From: JBBRCX01 sp038204465
GTDB lineage: Bacteria; Planctomycetota; Phycisphaerae; Tepidisphaerales; Tepidisphaeraceae
NCBI GenBank assembly: GCA_038204465.1
Contig: JBBRCX010000018.1
Location: 1 to 51,793, forward strand
DNA: 51,793 bases
Direction of reading: 5' to 3'
Every line of letters begins with the position of its first letter. The first letter of the stretch is position 1. Positions 31,541-40,428 of the stretch are shown here, in pieces. A program made the translations under genes and the position numbers. A model generated the notes under the pieces. That model had not been told where the DNA came from. It did no database searches and was given only the letters and a program-made list of their open reading frames with translations.

Positions 31541-32351
31541 AGTCGGCCAGATCGCGCTGTTGATCCTCGCTATCGTGTTGTTCGCGGCAGGCGGCGCCCT
31601 CTCGCTCGCAAGGCTGCAATCTGAGGCGCCCCGGCTGCGGCTGGCGGCGAAGGCATGCCTGTATTGGGGCGTGCTGGTAGCGCTCGCGGTGCTGGTGTGG
31701 CACGCCGCACGCCGGGGGAACTGGCGGCCGCTCGGGGACAACTTCGATACGCTCATCTGGTTGGGCTTGTTGCTTGCGCTATTTGTGCTGTACACGCAGC
31801 GCGTGCATCCGCTTCGCGGGCTCGACTGGTTCGTATTGCCGATCTCCATTCTGCTGCTGATCTTTGCCGCGATCTTCGGCCGGGCAACGCCTCATGAGTA
31901 TGTCGACAGCACCTGGTCCTGGGTGCATCGCGTCAGCGCGTACGGGGGCGCGGTTGCCTTTGCTATCGCCGGCGCCGTTGGCGGCATGTTTCTGCTTTCC
32001 AGCCGCCGGCTGCGTACCCGGCGCTTAGCGCCGGGGCCCAATCTGGGGAGCCTGGAGCGACTCGAGCGGCTGACGCTGGCGTGGGTGACGCTGGGGTTCC
32101 CTTTGCTCACGATCGGCTTGATCACCGGACTGGTGAGAGCGCTGGATCCTCGGGTGCACGACAGTCTTGGCCCACACTGGTACGCGACGCCGAAGGTGGT
32201 GCTGGCGTTTGCGGTCTGGGTGGTTTACGCGCTGGTGCTGCACTCGCCGATCAACCCTGTCTTCCGCGGTCGCAAGGCGGCGGTGCTTAGCGTTTTCGGA
32301 TTCCTGTTGATGATCGGAACGATCGTGGCGACGGAATTCATGAAGCAGTGA
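31533..32351 (+). CDS. HemX/CcsA-type cytochrome c assembly-like membrane protein
   Basis: 272 residues, eight or so TM helices. It belongs to the CcsA/ResC/HemX group. GDNFDTLIWLGLLLALFVLY, LDWFVLPISILLLIFAAIFG, WSWVHRVSAYGGAVAFAIAG (with the heme-ligand-like His) and ATPKVVLAFAVWVVYALVLH follow the family order. Members next to hemA (HemX) modulate glutamyl-tRNA reductase levels or handle heme; true CcsA proteins carry a WWD motif, which I do not see here, so the HemX role is more likely. It is tightly packed between the precorrin-2 dehydrogenase-like gene (8-base overlap) and hemA (9-base gap). Confidence 0.87.
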   Translation: MPEVGQIALLILAIVLFAAGGALSLARLQSEAPRLRLAAKACLYWGVLVALAVLVWHAARRGNWRPLGDNFDTLIWLGLLLALFVLYTQRVHPLRGLDWFVLPISILLLIFAAIFGRATPHEYVDSTWSWVHRVSAYGGAVAFAIAGAVGGMFLLSSRRLRTRRLAPGPNLGSLERLERLTLAWVTLGFPLLTIGLITGLVRALDPRVHDSLGPHWYATPKVVLAFAVWVVYALVLHSPINPVFRGRKAAVLSVFGFLLMIGTIVATEFMKQ

Positions 32352-32360
32352 GAACCAGCG

Positions 32361-33707
32361 ATGCAGCGTCTGTTGTTACTGGGACTGAACCATACGACCG
32401 CGCCGCTGGAAGTGCGCGAGAAGCTTGCGTTCAATAATGCGCAGCGCCGCGCCGCGATTGAAGCATTCCTGGCCCGCTTCCACGGTTGCGAGGCGGTGCT
32501 CCTGTCGACGTGCAACCGGGTCGAGCTCTATGTCGGCCGCGACGCTCACGGCGCGCCCGCTGTGGAGGAGATGTCGCGATTCCTGTCGGAGTTTCACGGC
32601 CTTCAGCAGGCCGCGTTCCAGGAGCATCTGTATCTCAAGACCGATCGGGCCGTGATCGAACACCTCTTCGCGGTCGCTTCATCGCTTGATTCAATGGTGT
32701 TGGGCGAAACGCAGATCCTGGGGCAGGTGCGCGATGCTTACGAGACTTCGCTGCAGCTCTCGGCGACTGGCCCGTCGCTAAACCCGCTGTTCCAGCGCGC
32801 TGTGGCGGTGGGCAAGCGCGTCTTGACCGAGACCGCGCTGGCCGAGGGACGCATCAGCGTCGCCAGCGTGGCGGTCGATTATGCACAGCGCATTTTCGAG
32901 CACTTTGGCGATAAGACGGTGCTCTGCATCGGCGCCGGCAAGATGGCGATCCTCGCGCTCAAGGGCTTCGAGGCGCTCTCGCCCCGGGAACTGCTGGTCT
33001 GCAATCGCGATCCGGACAAGGCGATCGCGCTGGCGCAGCGCTTTCGCGGTCGGGCGGTGCCGTTCGTTGACTTGCCCGATCATCTCGTGTCGGCGGACAT
33101 CGTCGTCTCTTCCACCGGCTCGCAGCAGCCGATCATAACCCGTGAGCTGTTTGAGGGGCTGCGCCGCCGCCGCCGCTACCGCCCTGTCTTCCTGATCGAC
33201 ATCGCCGTGCCGCGCGACATCGAGCAGGAAGTGTCACAGATCGAGAACGTGTATCTGTACAACCTGGACGATCTACAGCAGGTGGTGGCGGGCACGCAAT
33301 CGCAACGGCGGGAGGCGATCGACGCGGCCCGCGCGATCGTGACGAGACACGTGGAAGAGTTCGCGGTATGGCACCGGCAGCGCGAGATGGGGCCCGTTAT
33401 CGATCGTCTTTACCGCCGCTATCATCGGTTGGCGCAGGAAGAATTGACCCGCACCCTTGGCAAGACGGAGGGCATCTCCCAGCCGGACCGGGCGCAGCTC
33501 GAAGAAATGACCCGGCGGATCGTGAATAAGTTGCTGCACACTCCGGTGCATACGCTGCGGCGAAGTGAGCGCTTGGGGACGCCCACGGCGCAATCGGTTC
33601 ACGCACTGGAAAAGCTGTTCTGGCTCGACGAGCATGAGGAGAACTGCGCAGCTGAGCCGGATGAAGGTGACGCCGCCCCGCAAACGCCGCGGCAAGACGG
33701 CGCGTGA
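32361..33707 (+). CDS. hemA: Glutamyl-tRNA reductase
   Basis: 448 residues. NADPH-dependent reduction of Glu-tRNA to glutamate-1-semialdehyde, the first committed step of C5-pathway tetrapyrrole synthesis. LLGLNHTTAPLEVREKL at the start, the nucleophile Cys in LLSTCNRVELY (C51), SLDSMVLGETQILGQVRDAY (substrate site), VLCIGAGKMAILALKGF (NADPH loop) and the C-terminal dimerisation helix are all present. The tail is about 20 residues longer than usual and acidic (CAAEPDEGDAAPQ). It is third in the operon. No hemC or hemB follows; the next gene is an unrelated membrane glycosyltransferase. Confidence 0.96.
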   Translation: MQRLLLLGLNHTTAPLEVREKLAFNNAQRRAAIEAFLARFHGCEAVLLSTCNRVELYVGRDAHGAPAVEEMSRFLSEFHGLQQAAFQEHLYLKTDRAVIEHLFAVASSLDSMVLGETQILGQVRDAYETSLQLSATGPSLNPLFQRAVAVGKRVLTETALAEGRISVASVAVDYAQRIFEHFGDKTVLCIGAGKMAILALKGFEALSPRELLVCNRDPDKAIALAQRFRGRAVPFVDLPDHLVSADIVVSSTGSQQPIITRELFEGLRRRRRYRPVFLIDIAVPRDIEQEVSQIENVYLYNLDDLQQVVAGTQSQRREAIDAARAIVTRHVEEFAVWHRQREMGPVIDRLYRRYHRLAQEELTRTLGKTEGISQPDRAQLEEMTRRIVNKLLHTPVHTLRRSERLGTPTAQSVHALEKLFWLDEHEENCAAEPDEGDAAPQTPRQDGA

Positions 33708-33734
33708 GCCGATGTCAGGGGCGGGGAAGTACTG

Positions 33735-35702
33735 ATGCCACAGCTGGACTACCGCCGACGCGGCGACGATTCGCCCGACCCACTCGGAGATTTCTTCTAC
33801 AGCCGAGCCACTCTCGCAGGCGCGGCGATCCTCGTCTTCATCCTCACTCTTCTTGTGTTCGCGTTTCCCAACTGGGGATTCGCAATCTCGTTGCTGGTGC
33901 TGGAGGGCGGGTGGGTAAGTGCGTGGTTGTTTTCTGCCGTTGGCTTGGGCTGGTCGTTGCTGCTGGCACTGCGGCTGGGCGACAAACTGGAAGAACACCC
34001 GCCGCGACGCTCGCGCGCGCCCTCCGTTCTCTATCTGACAACAGCCGCCGCGGTCGGGCTGGGCGTTCTCAGCCTGGTGATATTGCTGCTCGGGCTTGCC
34101 GGCTGGCTCAATCGCGCGACTGCGTTCGCTCTGCTGTTGCCCGGGTGGATTGCCGGCGTCCTTTTTATCTTTAGATCACGCGTGCAGAGAATCGCTGCGG
34201 ACGAGGACGCAATGAGCCGCTGGCAGTGGCTCTGGGTGCTGGTGATGCCCCTGCTCGGGGCCGCGGTATTTTGCGCCTTCGTCCCGCCAGGAGTGCTGTG
34301 GACGCCAAACGAGCCGCACGGCTACGACGTTGTCGAATACCACCTGCAGGTGCCGCGGGAATGGTATGAAGCGGGGCGGATCGTTCCGTTGACGCACAAC
34401 GTCTTTTCGTATTTTCCATTCAACGTCGAGATGCACTACCTGCTCGCGATGTATCTGCGCGGCGGGCCATGGGCGGGCATGTACATGGCGCAACTGATGC
34501 ATGTTGCGTTCATCGCGTTGACGGTGCTCGCAATTTATGGCTTCGCGACCCGATGGGCGCCGTCGCGCGCAAGCGCGCTGCTCGCAACGACCGCGGCGGC
34601 AACCATTCCCTGGCTTCTGCTGCTCGCGCCGCTCGCCTACAACGAAGGCGGACTGCTCCTGTTCAGCACACTCGCCATCGGATGGACAATTGACGCCGTG
34701 GTTCATCCAAGCCGGCGGCTGGGACGATTTCCACTGGCAGGATTGATGGCGGGCTTCGCGTGCGGGACCAAACTCACAGCCGTGCCCGAGGTGCTCCTGG
34801 CTGTTCCGGTGGCATGCATCGTCGCGATACTGATCACCCGGGAAAAAGCAGCGTCCGAGGCGGAGGTCGTCCCTGTGTCACGCCGACTGCTCGGCGTCGG
34901 CTGCTTCATGGTCGTCGGCGTGGTCACCTTCTCACCGTGGTTGATTCGCAACGCGTTGTGGACAGGCAACGTGGTGTTCCCGGAAGCGATGTCGGTTTTG
35001 GGGAAGGCATACTTCAGCGACGTGCAGGTGGAACGGTGGCGCCGCGCACACCGGCCCCCGCCGGAGCAGCAGCGTGTGACGGCGAGGTTGCGGGCGGCGG
35101 CGTCGCAGATTGCCGCGAACGCCGGCTATGGCTACGTCTTTCTGCCGCTCGTGCTCGCCGCCGGCGCCGCGGCGCGAAAACAACGCGCAGTGCAGGCGCT
35201 GCTCATCATGCTCGCGCTACACGCGCTGTTTTGGCTTTCGTTCACGCACCTGCAGGGAAGATTTTTCGTCCTTGCGGTTCCCATCGGCGCGCTGATTCTC
35301 GCACACGCCGAGTGGCGCAGAGGGGCTCCTGTCGTCCTCGCGCTGATCGTGGCGATGGGGGTTTTGGCGCTGACGGCCGTCCAGATGAGGCTCAGGAGGT
35401 ATCCCGCCCTGAGCCCGACGATCGGTGTGCAACAATTGGACGAGCTGACGCCCGAGGCGCTGAAATCGGTGCCGCCGGGCGCAACAGTAACGCTCGTTGG
35501 CGACGCGCGAGCGTTCAATTACCAGTTGCCCATGGCACGGCTGCGCTACCGCACGGTCTTCGACGTCGACTCATCAAAGGGCTGGAATGCGATCGACTCG
35601 TGGGCAGGCGTGCATATCTCGCCAAAGGACCCCGGTCTGTTGATCGATTGGCCTGAGTTGGCTCGGCTGAGGGCCACCTACTACGCCGTCCCGGGTTTCT
35701 AA
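33735..35702 (+). CDS. GT-C type membrane glycosyltransferase-like protein
   Basis: 655 residues, about 12 TM helices. After the first third the loop NEPHGYDVVEYHLQVPREWY, EAGRIVPLTHNVFSYFPFN and VEMHYLLAMYLRGGP looks like the first outer loop of GT-C glycosyltransferases (acidic Asp/Glu followed by Y-H and a P-rich strand), but the N-terminal approximately 170 residues with four helices are extra. LFWLSFTHLQGRFFVLAVPI near the end matches the conserved R-F/Y-LLP helix. The periplasmic C-terminal 100 residues are soluble. It begins 27 bases after hemA, probably by read-through. Stops of this gene and the opposing acyl-CoA ligase overlap by 4 bases. Confidence 0.75.
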   Translation: MPQLDYRRRGDDSPDPLGDFFYSRATLAGAAILVFILTLLVFAFPNWGFAISLLVLEGGWVSAWLFSAVGLGWSLLLALRLGDKLEEHPPRRSRAPSVLYLTTAAAVGLGVLSLVILLLGLAGWLNRATAFALLLPGWIAGVLFIFRSRVQRIAADEDAMSRWQWLWVLVMPLLGAAVFCAFVPPGVLWTPNEPHGYDVVEYHLQVPREWYEAGRIVPLTHNVFSYFPFNVEMHYLLAMYLRGGPWAGMYMAQLMHVAFIALTVLAIYGFATRWAPSRASALLATTAAATIPWLLLLAPLAYNEGGLLLFSTLAIGWTIDAVVHPSRRLGRFPLAGLMAGFACGTKLTAVPEVLLAVPVACIVAILITREKAASEAEVVPVSRRLLGVGCFMVVGVVTFSPWLIRNALWTGNVVFPEAMSVLGKAYFSDVQVERWRRAHRPPPEQQRVTARLRAAASQIAANAGYGYVFLPLVLAAGAAARKQRAVQALLIMLALHALFWLSFTHLQGRFFVLAVPIGALILAHAEWRRGAPVVLALIVAMGVLALTAVQMRLRRYPALSPTIGVQQLDELTPEALKSVPPGATVTLVGDARAFNYQLPMARLRYRTVFDVDSSKGWNAIDSWAGVHISPKDPGLLIDWPELARLRATYYAVPGF

Positions 35703-37174
35703 GCAGGCGCTGCGCCTTCGAGCTTCGCGGCGAGCTCGCGCTTGAGTACCTTGCCGGTCGGTGATCGCGGAAACTCCTCCACCACGTGGATCTCGCGCGG
35801 GATCTTCCACTGCGGCAGGCCGCGCTGCCGCGAGTAGTCGCGCAGTTCGTCAGGCTTCGGTTTCTGGCCCTCGCGCGGCGTGACGAAAGCGACAATTACT
35901 TCGCCGCGACCCGGGTCCTTCTTGCCGACGACTGCCGCGTCGGCAACGGTAGGATGCGATGCGAGGATCTCTTCGATTTCACGCGGGTAGGCCTTCTCAC
36001 CCGCGACGATGATCATGTCCTTCTTGCGCCCGGTGATGTGCAGAAAGCCGTCGGCGTCGATCTTGCCGAGGTCGCCGGTCTTGAAGTATCCATCGGCGGT
36101 GAGGGCGCTCAATGTCTCGGCGGGCAGGTTGTGATAGCCCTTCATGATCATCGGACCCTTGAGCCACACTTCACCCACCTGGTCGGGCCCCAGCGATTGG
36201 CTCTCTTCGTCGCAGATGCGCACATGAACTCCAGGCAATGGCTTGCCCACGCTGCCGGGCCGATGGGCCTGGGGGGTGTTGAGCGTCACGACAGGGCTCG
36301 TCTCGCTCAGCCCATAGCCCTCGTACAGCGGCGCTCCGAAGCGCTGGCGGAATCCTTCGCGCAGCGCCTGTGGGAGCGGCTCGCCGCCACTCATGACCGC
36401 GTACATGTTCTTGAAGTCTTCGGGCCTGGCGTCCTTCAAGCGGAGAATCGCTCCGAACATGCTTGGCACGCCGAACATCAGCGAGACCTTATGCTCGCGG
36501 ATCGCGTTCAGCGCGCCGACGGGACTGAAGCGCGCCATGTAGACGATCGTCGCGCCCAGTTGAATGGGGGCAAGCATCATTGCGGTCAGGCCGAATGCGT
36601 GGAAGAGCGGGATCACGCCGAGGAACTTGTGCTGGCTCTGCAGGTTCGCGTGCGCAATGGCCGCATCAACATCACTCTGGAGATTGCCGTAAGTCAGCAG
36701 CACGCCTTTGGGCAGGCCGCTGGTACCACTCGTGTAGAGCAGCACCGCGACGTCTTCGGTCGTGACGGAGGGAAACTTGGGCACGATGGCAGCCGCGGGC
36801 GTCCGTGGGAGTTGGGTCACATCGACGACGTTCAGCGGCACATCCTTGATCCGCGCGATGAGCGGCGGCGCCGAAACCACCGTGTCGATCCCGCTATCCT
36901 TGATCACGTGCGCGATCTCCCGGTCGCCCAGCAGGAAGTTGATTGGCACGACGGTCTTGCCAGCCAGTAAGCTTCCGTAGAAACTGGCCACGAACGCGCT
37001 GCCGGAGGGCAGGAGCAAGCCAACGCGCGGCTGCGAGGTCTGCGCGGAGAGATAGATGCCGAGGCCGGCCGCCATCGCCGCCAGTTCCTGGTAGCTGACC
37101 CGGCCATGGTCGTCGATGATGGCCAGCTCCTGCGGCTGTCGATCGGCGTGCGTGAAGAGCGACTCGAAAAGCAT
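35699..37174 (-). CDS. AMP-dependent acyl-CoA ligase
   Basis: 491 residues from the ATG at 37174 (MLFESLFTHADRQPQELAII); the open frame further upstream runs into the next divergent gene. Adenylate-forming enzyme that activates a carboxylic (probably fatty) acid with ATP and CoA. Motifs: YTSGTSGLPKGVLLTYGNL (P-loop), GYGLSETSPVVTLN (A5), GYFKTGDLGKIDADGFLHIT (A7), GRKKDMIIVAGEKAYPREIE (A8), and the final catalytic Lys in RSPTGKVLKREL. The chain is short for long-chain ligases (about 550) but has all core motifs. Substrate chain length is not readable. Confidence 0.92.
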   Translation of the reverse strand: MLFESLFTHADRQPQELAIIDDHGRVSYQELAAMAAGLGIYLSAQTSQPRVGLLLPSGSAFVASFYGSLLAGKTVVPINFLLGDREIAHVIKDSGIDTVVSAPPLIARIKDVPLNVVDVTQLPRTPAAAIVPKFPSVTTEDVAVLLYTSGTSGLPKGVLLTYGNLQSDVDAAIAHANLQSQHKFLGVIPLFHAFGLTAMMLAPIQLGATIVYMARFSPVGALNAIREHKVSLMFGVPSMFGAILRLKDARPEDFKNMYAVMSGGEPLPQALREGFRQRFGAPLYEGYGLSETSPVVTLNTPQAHRPGSVGKPLPGVHVRICDEESQSLGPDQVGEVWLKGPMIMKGYHNLPAETLSALTADGYFKTGDLGKIDADGFLHITGRKKDMIIVAGEKAYPREIEEILASHPTVADAAVVGKKDPGRGEVIVAFVTPREGQKPKPDELRDYSRQRGLPQWKIPREIHVVEEFPRSPTGKVLKRELAAKLEGAAPA

Positions 37175-37279
37175 AATGACCCCGCAAGTTCCTGGTTTGT
37201 TTCTACCGCGCCGTAGTTGTAAACCGAGCGCGGTGGGGCCAGCAACTGCCAACTGTTCACGTTCGCAAAAGAGGCAAGG

Positions 37280-38101
37280 ATGCAACACGGACGACGAACT
37301 CTGATCGGCATCAGGATTTGCGGGCTCAGCACGCTGATGTCGCTGGTCGCGTTGATTGGCTGCGCGGCCCAATCCGGCGCGGAACCGGGGCCGAAGGACG
37401 GCCTGAATGCTGGATACGAGGCGCTGTCACTGAAGCAGTACGACTCCGCGATCAGTTCCGCGGACGTGTTTATCGCCGGCCATCCCGGGGGCCCGGGGCG
37501 CGCCGAAGCGTATTATCTGCGTGGGCGCGCGTTGGAAGATCGCCCCAAGCCGAATTCTTCCGCCGTGCGCTCCGATCTCCAGGAGGCGCGAACGGCGTAT
37601 ATTCGCGCGTTAGAATCTTCCCCGTCGCCCGCGTTGGAAGGACTTGTCCGGGCCGGCGTCGGCAATGTCGCATTCTTCCAGGACGACTACCTGACGGCCC
37701 AGCAGCAGCTGACGGCAGCCTACGAGAAGCTCGACAAGGCCGAGCAGAAGGCGGGCGCACTGTACCGCGTCGGACGCTGCCAGCAACGACTCGGAAAGTT
37801 CGACGAAGCCGATCGAACCTTCACCGAAGTTCAGCAAAAGTTCCCCGGAACCGGGGCGGCGGTCGGTGCGAAGCAGCACGAGGGCGCTCGCGGGTTCTAC
37901 GTGCAGCTTGCGACGTTTCGCGTGGCAGCGGATGCGGACAAAGCCAGCGGCGCGCTGCGGCAACAGGGCGTCGCGCCCCAAACAGTGCGCACCTCAGCGG
38001 GTCAGATGGCGCTCCGCGTTCCGGCGGGATCCTTCTCCGAGGCCCGACAGATCAAGTCGCGAATGGCAGCGAGTTACCCGGATGCGCTGATCCAGCCATG
38101 A
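37280..38101 (+). CDS. Lipoprotein with TPR and SPOR domains
   Basis: 273 residues. Signal and lipobox: STLMSLVALIGCAAQSG, with LIGC as cleavage site near residue 28. TPR-like repeats follow (LNAGYEALSLKQYDSAISSA, then YLRGRALEDRP, FFQDDYLTAQQQLTAAYEKL, LYRVGRCQQRLGKFDEADRT). The C-terminal 70 residues (GFYVQLATFRVAADADKASG, then RVPAGSFSEARQIKSRM) form a SPOR-like domain, which binds denuded peptidoglycan at division sites. This fits an envelope or cell-wall role. It is divergent from the acyl-CoA ligase with 105 bases between and probably co-transcribed with the next gene. Confidence 0.82.
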   Translation: MQHGRRTLIGIRICGLSTLMSLVALIGCAAQSGAEPGPKDGLNAGYEALSLKQYDSAISSADVFIAGHPGGPGRAEAYYLRGRALEDRPKPNSSAVRSDLQEARTAYIRALESSPSPALEGLVRAGVGNVAFFQDDYLTAQQQLTAAYEKLDKAEQKAGALYRVGRCQQRLGKFDEADRTFTEVQQKFPGTGAAVGAKQHEGARGFYVQLATFRVAADADKASGALRQQGVAPQTVRTSAGQMALRVPAGSFSEARQIKSRMAASYPDALIQP

Positions 38102-38133
38102 GAGCCTCGAATACTCCAGCGCCTGTGACGTGA

Positions 38134-38721
38134 ATGCGCAACCTGTTGAACAGCAAGACGGCGCTGGTCGTGATCCTGCTGCTGCTGACGGCGGTTGCGT
38201 GGATTCGCTGGCGCGGCGGTTTTCATTGGAGCAGCGAAGCGCCGCAGACGCAGCCTGGTGCAAGCTCGCCCTCCGCCGGCGGAGCAACGGGCCGCTCCGC
38301 TTCGCCCGGCCTTTCGAAATCGGGGGGCCGTGGGGCGGACGCTCCTTCGAAGAATGCGACCAACCCCGGCCCGCCCAAGCCTGCTCCGGTCAACAAGCGC
38401 ATCGCTGACGCACAGAAGGAACTCGAGGCGGCCGTCGCGGCGCTGAACCGCGCCGAAGACCGCTGCGGCAAGTCGCTCGCATCCGCCCACGCGTACAAGC
38501 TCGCTCGGGATGCCAGGAACGCCGCCGCGGAGCGCGTTCAGCGCACATCCGATCCGGAGATGTATGCAAGCGCCACGCGGGATTTGATGCGTGCGACGCA
38601 GACCCTCAGCAACCTGACGCGCGCCGCCCTGGATAAGGACCCGGAGGTTCTCGCAGCGCGCGAAAAAGCGAAGGCGAGCCGCCAGACATTGGATGCACTG
38701 AGCAAGCCGAACCCTCCATGA
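38134..38721 (+). CDS. Membrane-anchored helical protein of unknown function
   Basis: 195 residues. One TM near the start (TALVVILLLLTAVAWIRW), then a Ser/Gly/Pro/Ala-rich linker (about 35-90) and a helical, charged domain (IADAQKELEAAVAALNRAED, AYKLARDARNAAAERVQ, RATQTLSNLTRAALDKDPEV) with heptad-like pattern. The arrangement suggests a periplasmic coiled coil reaching away from the membrane on a flexible tether. No family is recognised. It starts 33 bases after the SPOR lipoprotein, so they probably share a transcript and an envelope role. Confidence 0.7.
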   Translation: MRNLLNSKTALVVILLLLTAVAWIRWRGGFHWSSEAPQTQPGASSPSAGGATGRSASPGLSKSGGRGADAPSKNATNPGPPKPAPVNKRIADAQKELEAAVAALNRAEDRCGKSLASAHAYKLARDARNAAAERVQRTSDPEMYASATRDLMRATQTLSNLTRAALDKDPEVLAAREKAKASRQTLDALSKPNPP

Positions 38722-38742
38722 AGCGCATTGGACCGCGCCTTC

Positions 38743-39063
38743 TTAGCCGTGAGCGGTGAATTTGAGACCGAACACGCCCGCGACAATGCAGAGGATGCAC
38801 ACGACCCGGCCAATGGACGCCGGTTCTTTGAAGAGCCAGATCCCCACCGCAGCGGTGCCGGCGGCGCCGATGCCGGTCCACACCGCGTAGGCGGTGCCGA
38901 CCGGGATTCTCTGGATAGCCAGCGAAAGCAGCCCGAAGCTGGCGATCATAAAGCCGAACGTGATGACCGTCGGCCAGAGGCGCGAGAAGTTATGGGTGTA
39001 CTTCATGCCGATGGGCCAGCCGATCTCGAGCAGCCCGGCGACGAACAGGCAGAGCCACGCCAT
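38743..39063 (-). CDS. sugE: SMR-family exporter (SugE/Gdx-like)
   Basis: 106 residues, four TM helices. Small multidrug resistance family; the SugE/Gdx branch exports guanidinium. The membrane Glu lies in GLLEIGWPIGMKYTHNFSRL (E13), and GTAYAVWTGIGAAGTAAVGI is the family helix-3 signature (W-x-G-x-G-A). The G-W-x-x-G-x-K-Y-T stretch of helix 1 favours SugE/Gdx over EmrE. No guanidine riboswitch is visible: only 34 bases separate it from the upstream aspartate aminotransferase gene on the same strand, so it may be co-transcribed from that gene's promoter. Confidence 0.88.
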   Translation of the reverse strand: MAWLCLFVAGLLEIGWPIGMKYTHNFSRLWPTVITFGFMIASFGLLSLAIQRIPVGTAYAVWTGIGAAGTAAVGIWLFKEPASIGRVVCILCIVAGVFGLKFTAHG

Positions 39064-39097
39064 TGCAAAACTCCTTCCAATCCAAGCGCCTTGATGC

Positions 39098-40303
39098 TCA
39101 GGCGAGCTTCTTCAGAAACTCCGCGATTCGGTCAATGCCCTTGTCGATCTGCTGGAGGCTGGTGGCAAAGCTGAGGCGCACGTGAGTGTCGAAGCCACTG
39201 TCGTTGCCGGGCACGACGGCGACGTGGTTCTGCTCGAGCAGGGCGGAGGCGAAGCTGATCGCGTCGGTGATCTTCACGCTTCCCGCGCTCTTGTTGAAGT
39301 GAGCGCTCACGTTGGGAAAGCAGTAAAACGCGCCCCCGGGCCGCACGCACTTGATGCCAGGCAGGTCGCTGAGGCGCTGCCACATGTGCCGCTCTCGGCG
39401 CTCAAACTCGCGGCGCATCGACTCGACCGTCTCCGCGCCGCGCGGGTCGGTCAGCGCCGCAGCGGCCGCCAATTGAGTGAAGCTGGTGATGTGGCTGGTC
39501 ATCTGCGACTGAAGCTTGTTGATCGCGTCGATCGCGACCCTGGGACCGCCGATGTAACCCACGCGCCATCCCGTCATGGCGAAGCTCTTGCTGTGGCAGT
39601 TAAACGTCAGCGTCCGCTCCAGCAGCGATTCGTGCAGCGTCGCGAAGCTGACAAACTTCAAGCCGTCGTACACAAGCTTCTCATAGATTTCATCGGAGAA
39701 GACGACCAGGTTCGGATGTTTCGCCACCACGTCCGCCAGCGCCTGCAACTCCTGCGCCGTATAGGCATGGCCCGCCGGGTTGCTCGGTGAGTTGATCAGA
39801 AACACCTTGGTACGGGGACCGATTGCTGCTTCAAGCTGTTGCGGCGTGATCTTGAAGCCGCGCGATTCCTCGCCGCGCACGATCCTGCTCGTCCCGCCGG
39901 CCAGTTTCACCTGTTCCGGATAGGAGACCCAATAGGGCGAAGGAATGATGACCTCATCGCCCGGATTGAGCACGGCCATAAACGCCATGTACAGACAGTG
40001 TTTTCCGCCCGCGCCGGTGGTGATCTGCTCGGGCTTGTACGGAAGCGCGTTGTCGCTGTTGAATTTCTGTGCAATGGCGGCCCTTAGCTCCGGATAACAC
40101 GGCGTTGGGGTGTACTTGGTCTGCCCCTTGTCGAGCGCGGCCTTGGCGGCGTCCTTGATAAAGGCGGGGGTGTCGAAGTCGGGCTCGCCCGCGCCGAAGC
40201 CCACCACGTCAACGCCGGCCTTTCTCAATGCCGCCGCTTTGGCGCTGACCGCCAGTGTGATGGATTCCGAGATGAGCGACAGCCGATCGGCGAGCGGGAA
40301 CAT
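39098..40303 (-). CDS. Aspartate aminotransferase (class I, AAT-Ib type)
   Basis: 401 residues from the ATG at 40303 (MFPLADRLSLISESITLAVS). PLP enzyme exchanging amino groups between aspartate and oxoglutarate or prephenate. VVGFGAGEPDFDTPAFIKD is the N-terminal signature, NSPSNPAGHAYTAQEL the Asn/Pro cofactor region, VFSDEIYEKLVYDG the Asp/Tyr pair, and CHSKSFAMTGWRVGYIGG contains the Schiff-base Lys. KYTPTPCYPELRAAIAQ is the usual type-Ib stretch. The upstream reading frame to 40672 is open but shadows non-coding sequence. It lies just before the SMR gene. Confidence 0.94.
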   Translation of the reverse strand: MFPLADRLSLISESITLAVSAKAAALRKAGVDVVGFGAGEPDFDTPAFIKDAAKAALDKGQTKYTPTPCYPELRAAIAQKFNSDNALPYKPEQITTGAGGKHCLYMAFMAVLNPGDEVIIPSPYWVSYPEQVKLAGGTSRIVRGEESRGFKITPQQLEAAIGPRTKVFLINSPSNPAGHAYTAQELQALADVVAKHPNLVVFSDEIYEKLVYDGLKFVSFATLHESLLERTLTFNCHSKSFAMTGWRVGYIGGPRVAIDAINKLQSQMTSHITSFTQLAAAAALTDPRGAETVESMRREFERRERHMWQRLSDLPGIKCVRPGGAFYCFPNVSAHFNKSAGSVKITDAISFASALLEQNHVAVVPGNDSGFDTHVRLSFATSLQQIDKGIDRIAEFLKKLA

Positions 40304-40428
40304 GAGACTCTCCTTGCACACAGCCGGACGAAGGAACGTAGTGGAGGGAGACGCCGGATTCAATCCGCAGCGCGGGCGCGCGATGAAACGCGGAAGGCTG
40401 CCGTGCGGCCTGGCACCCGATAAAGCAC

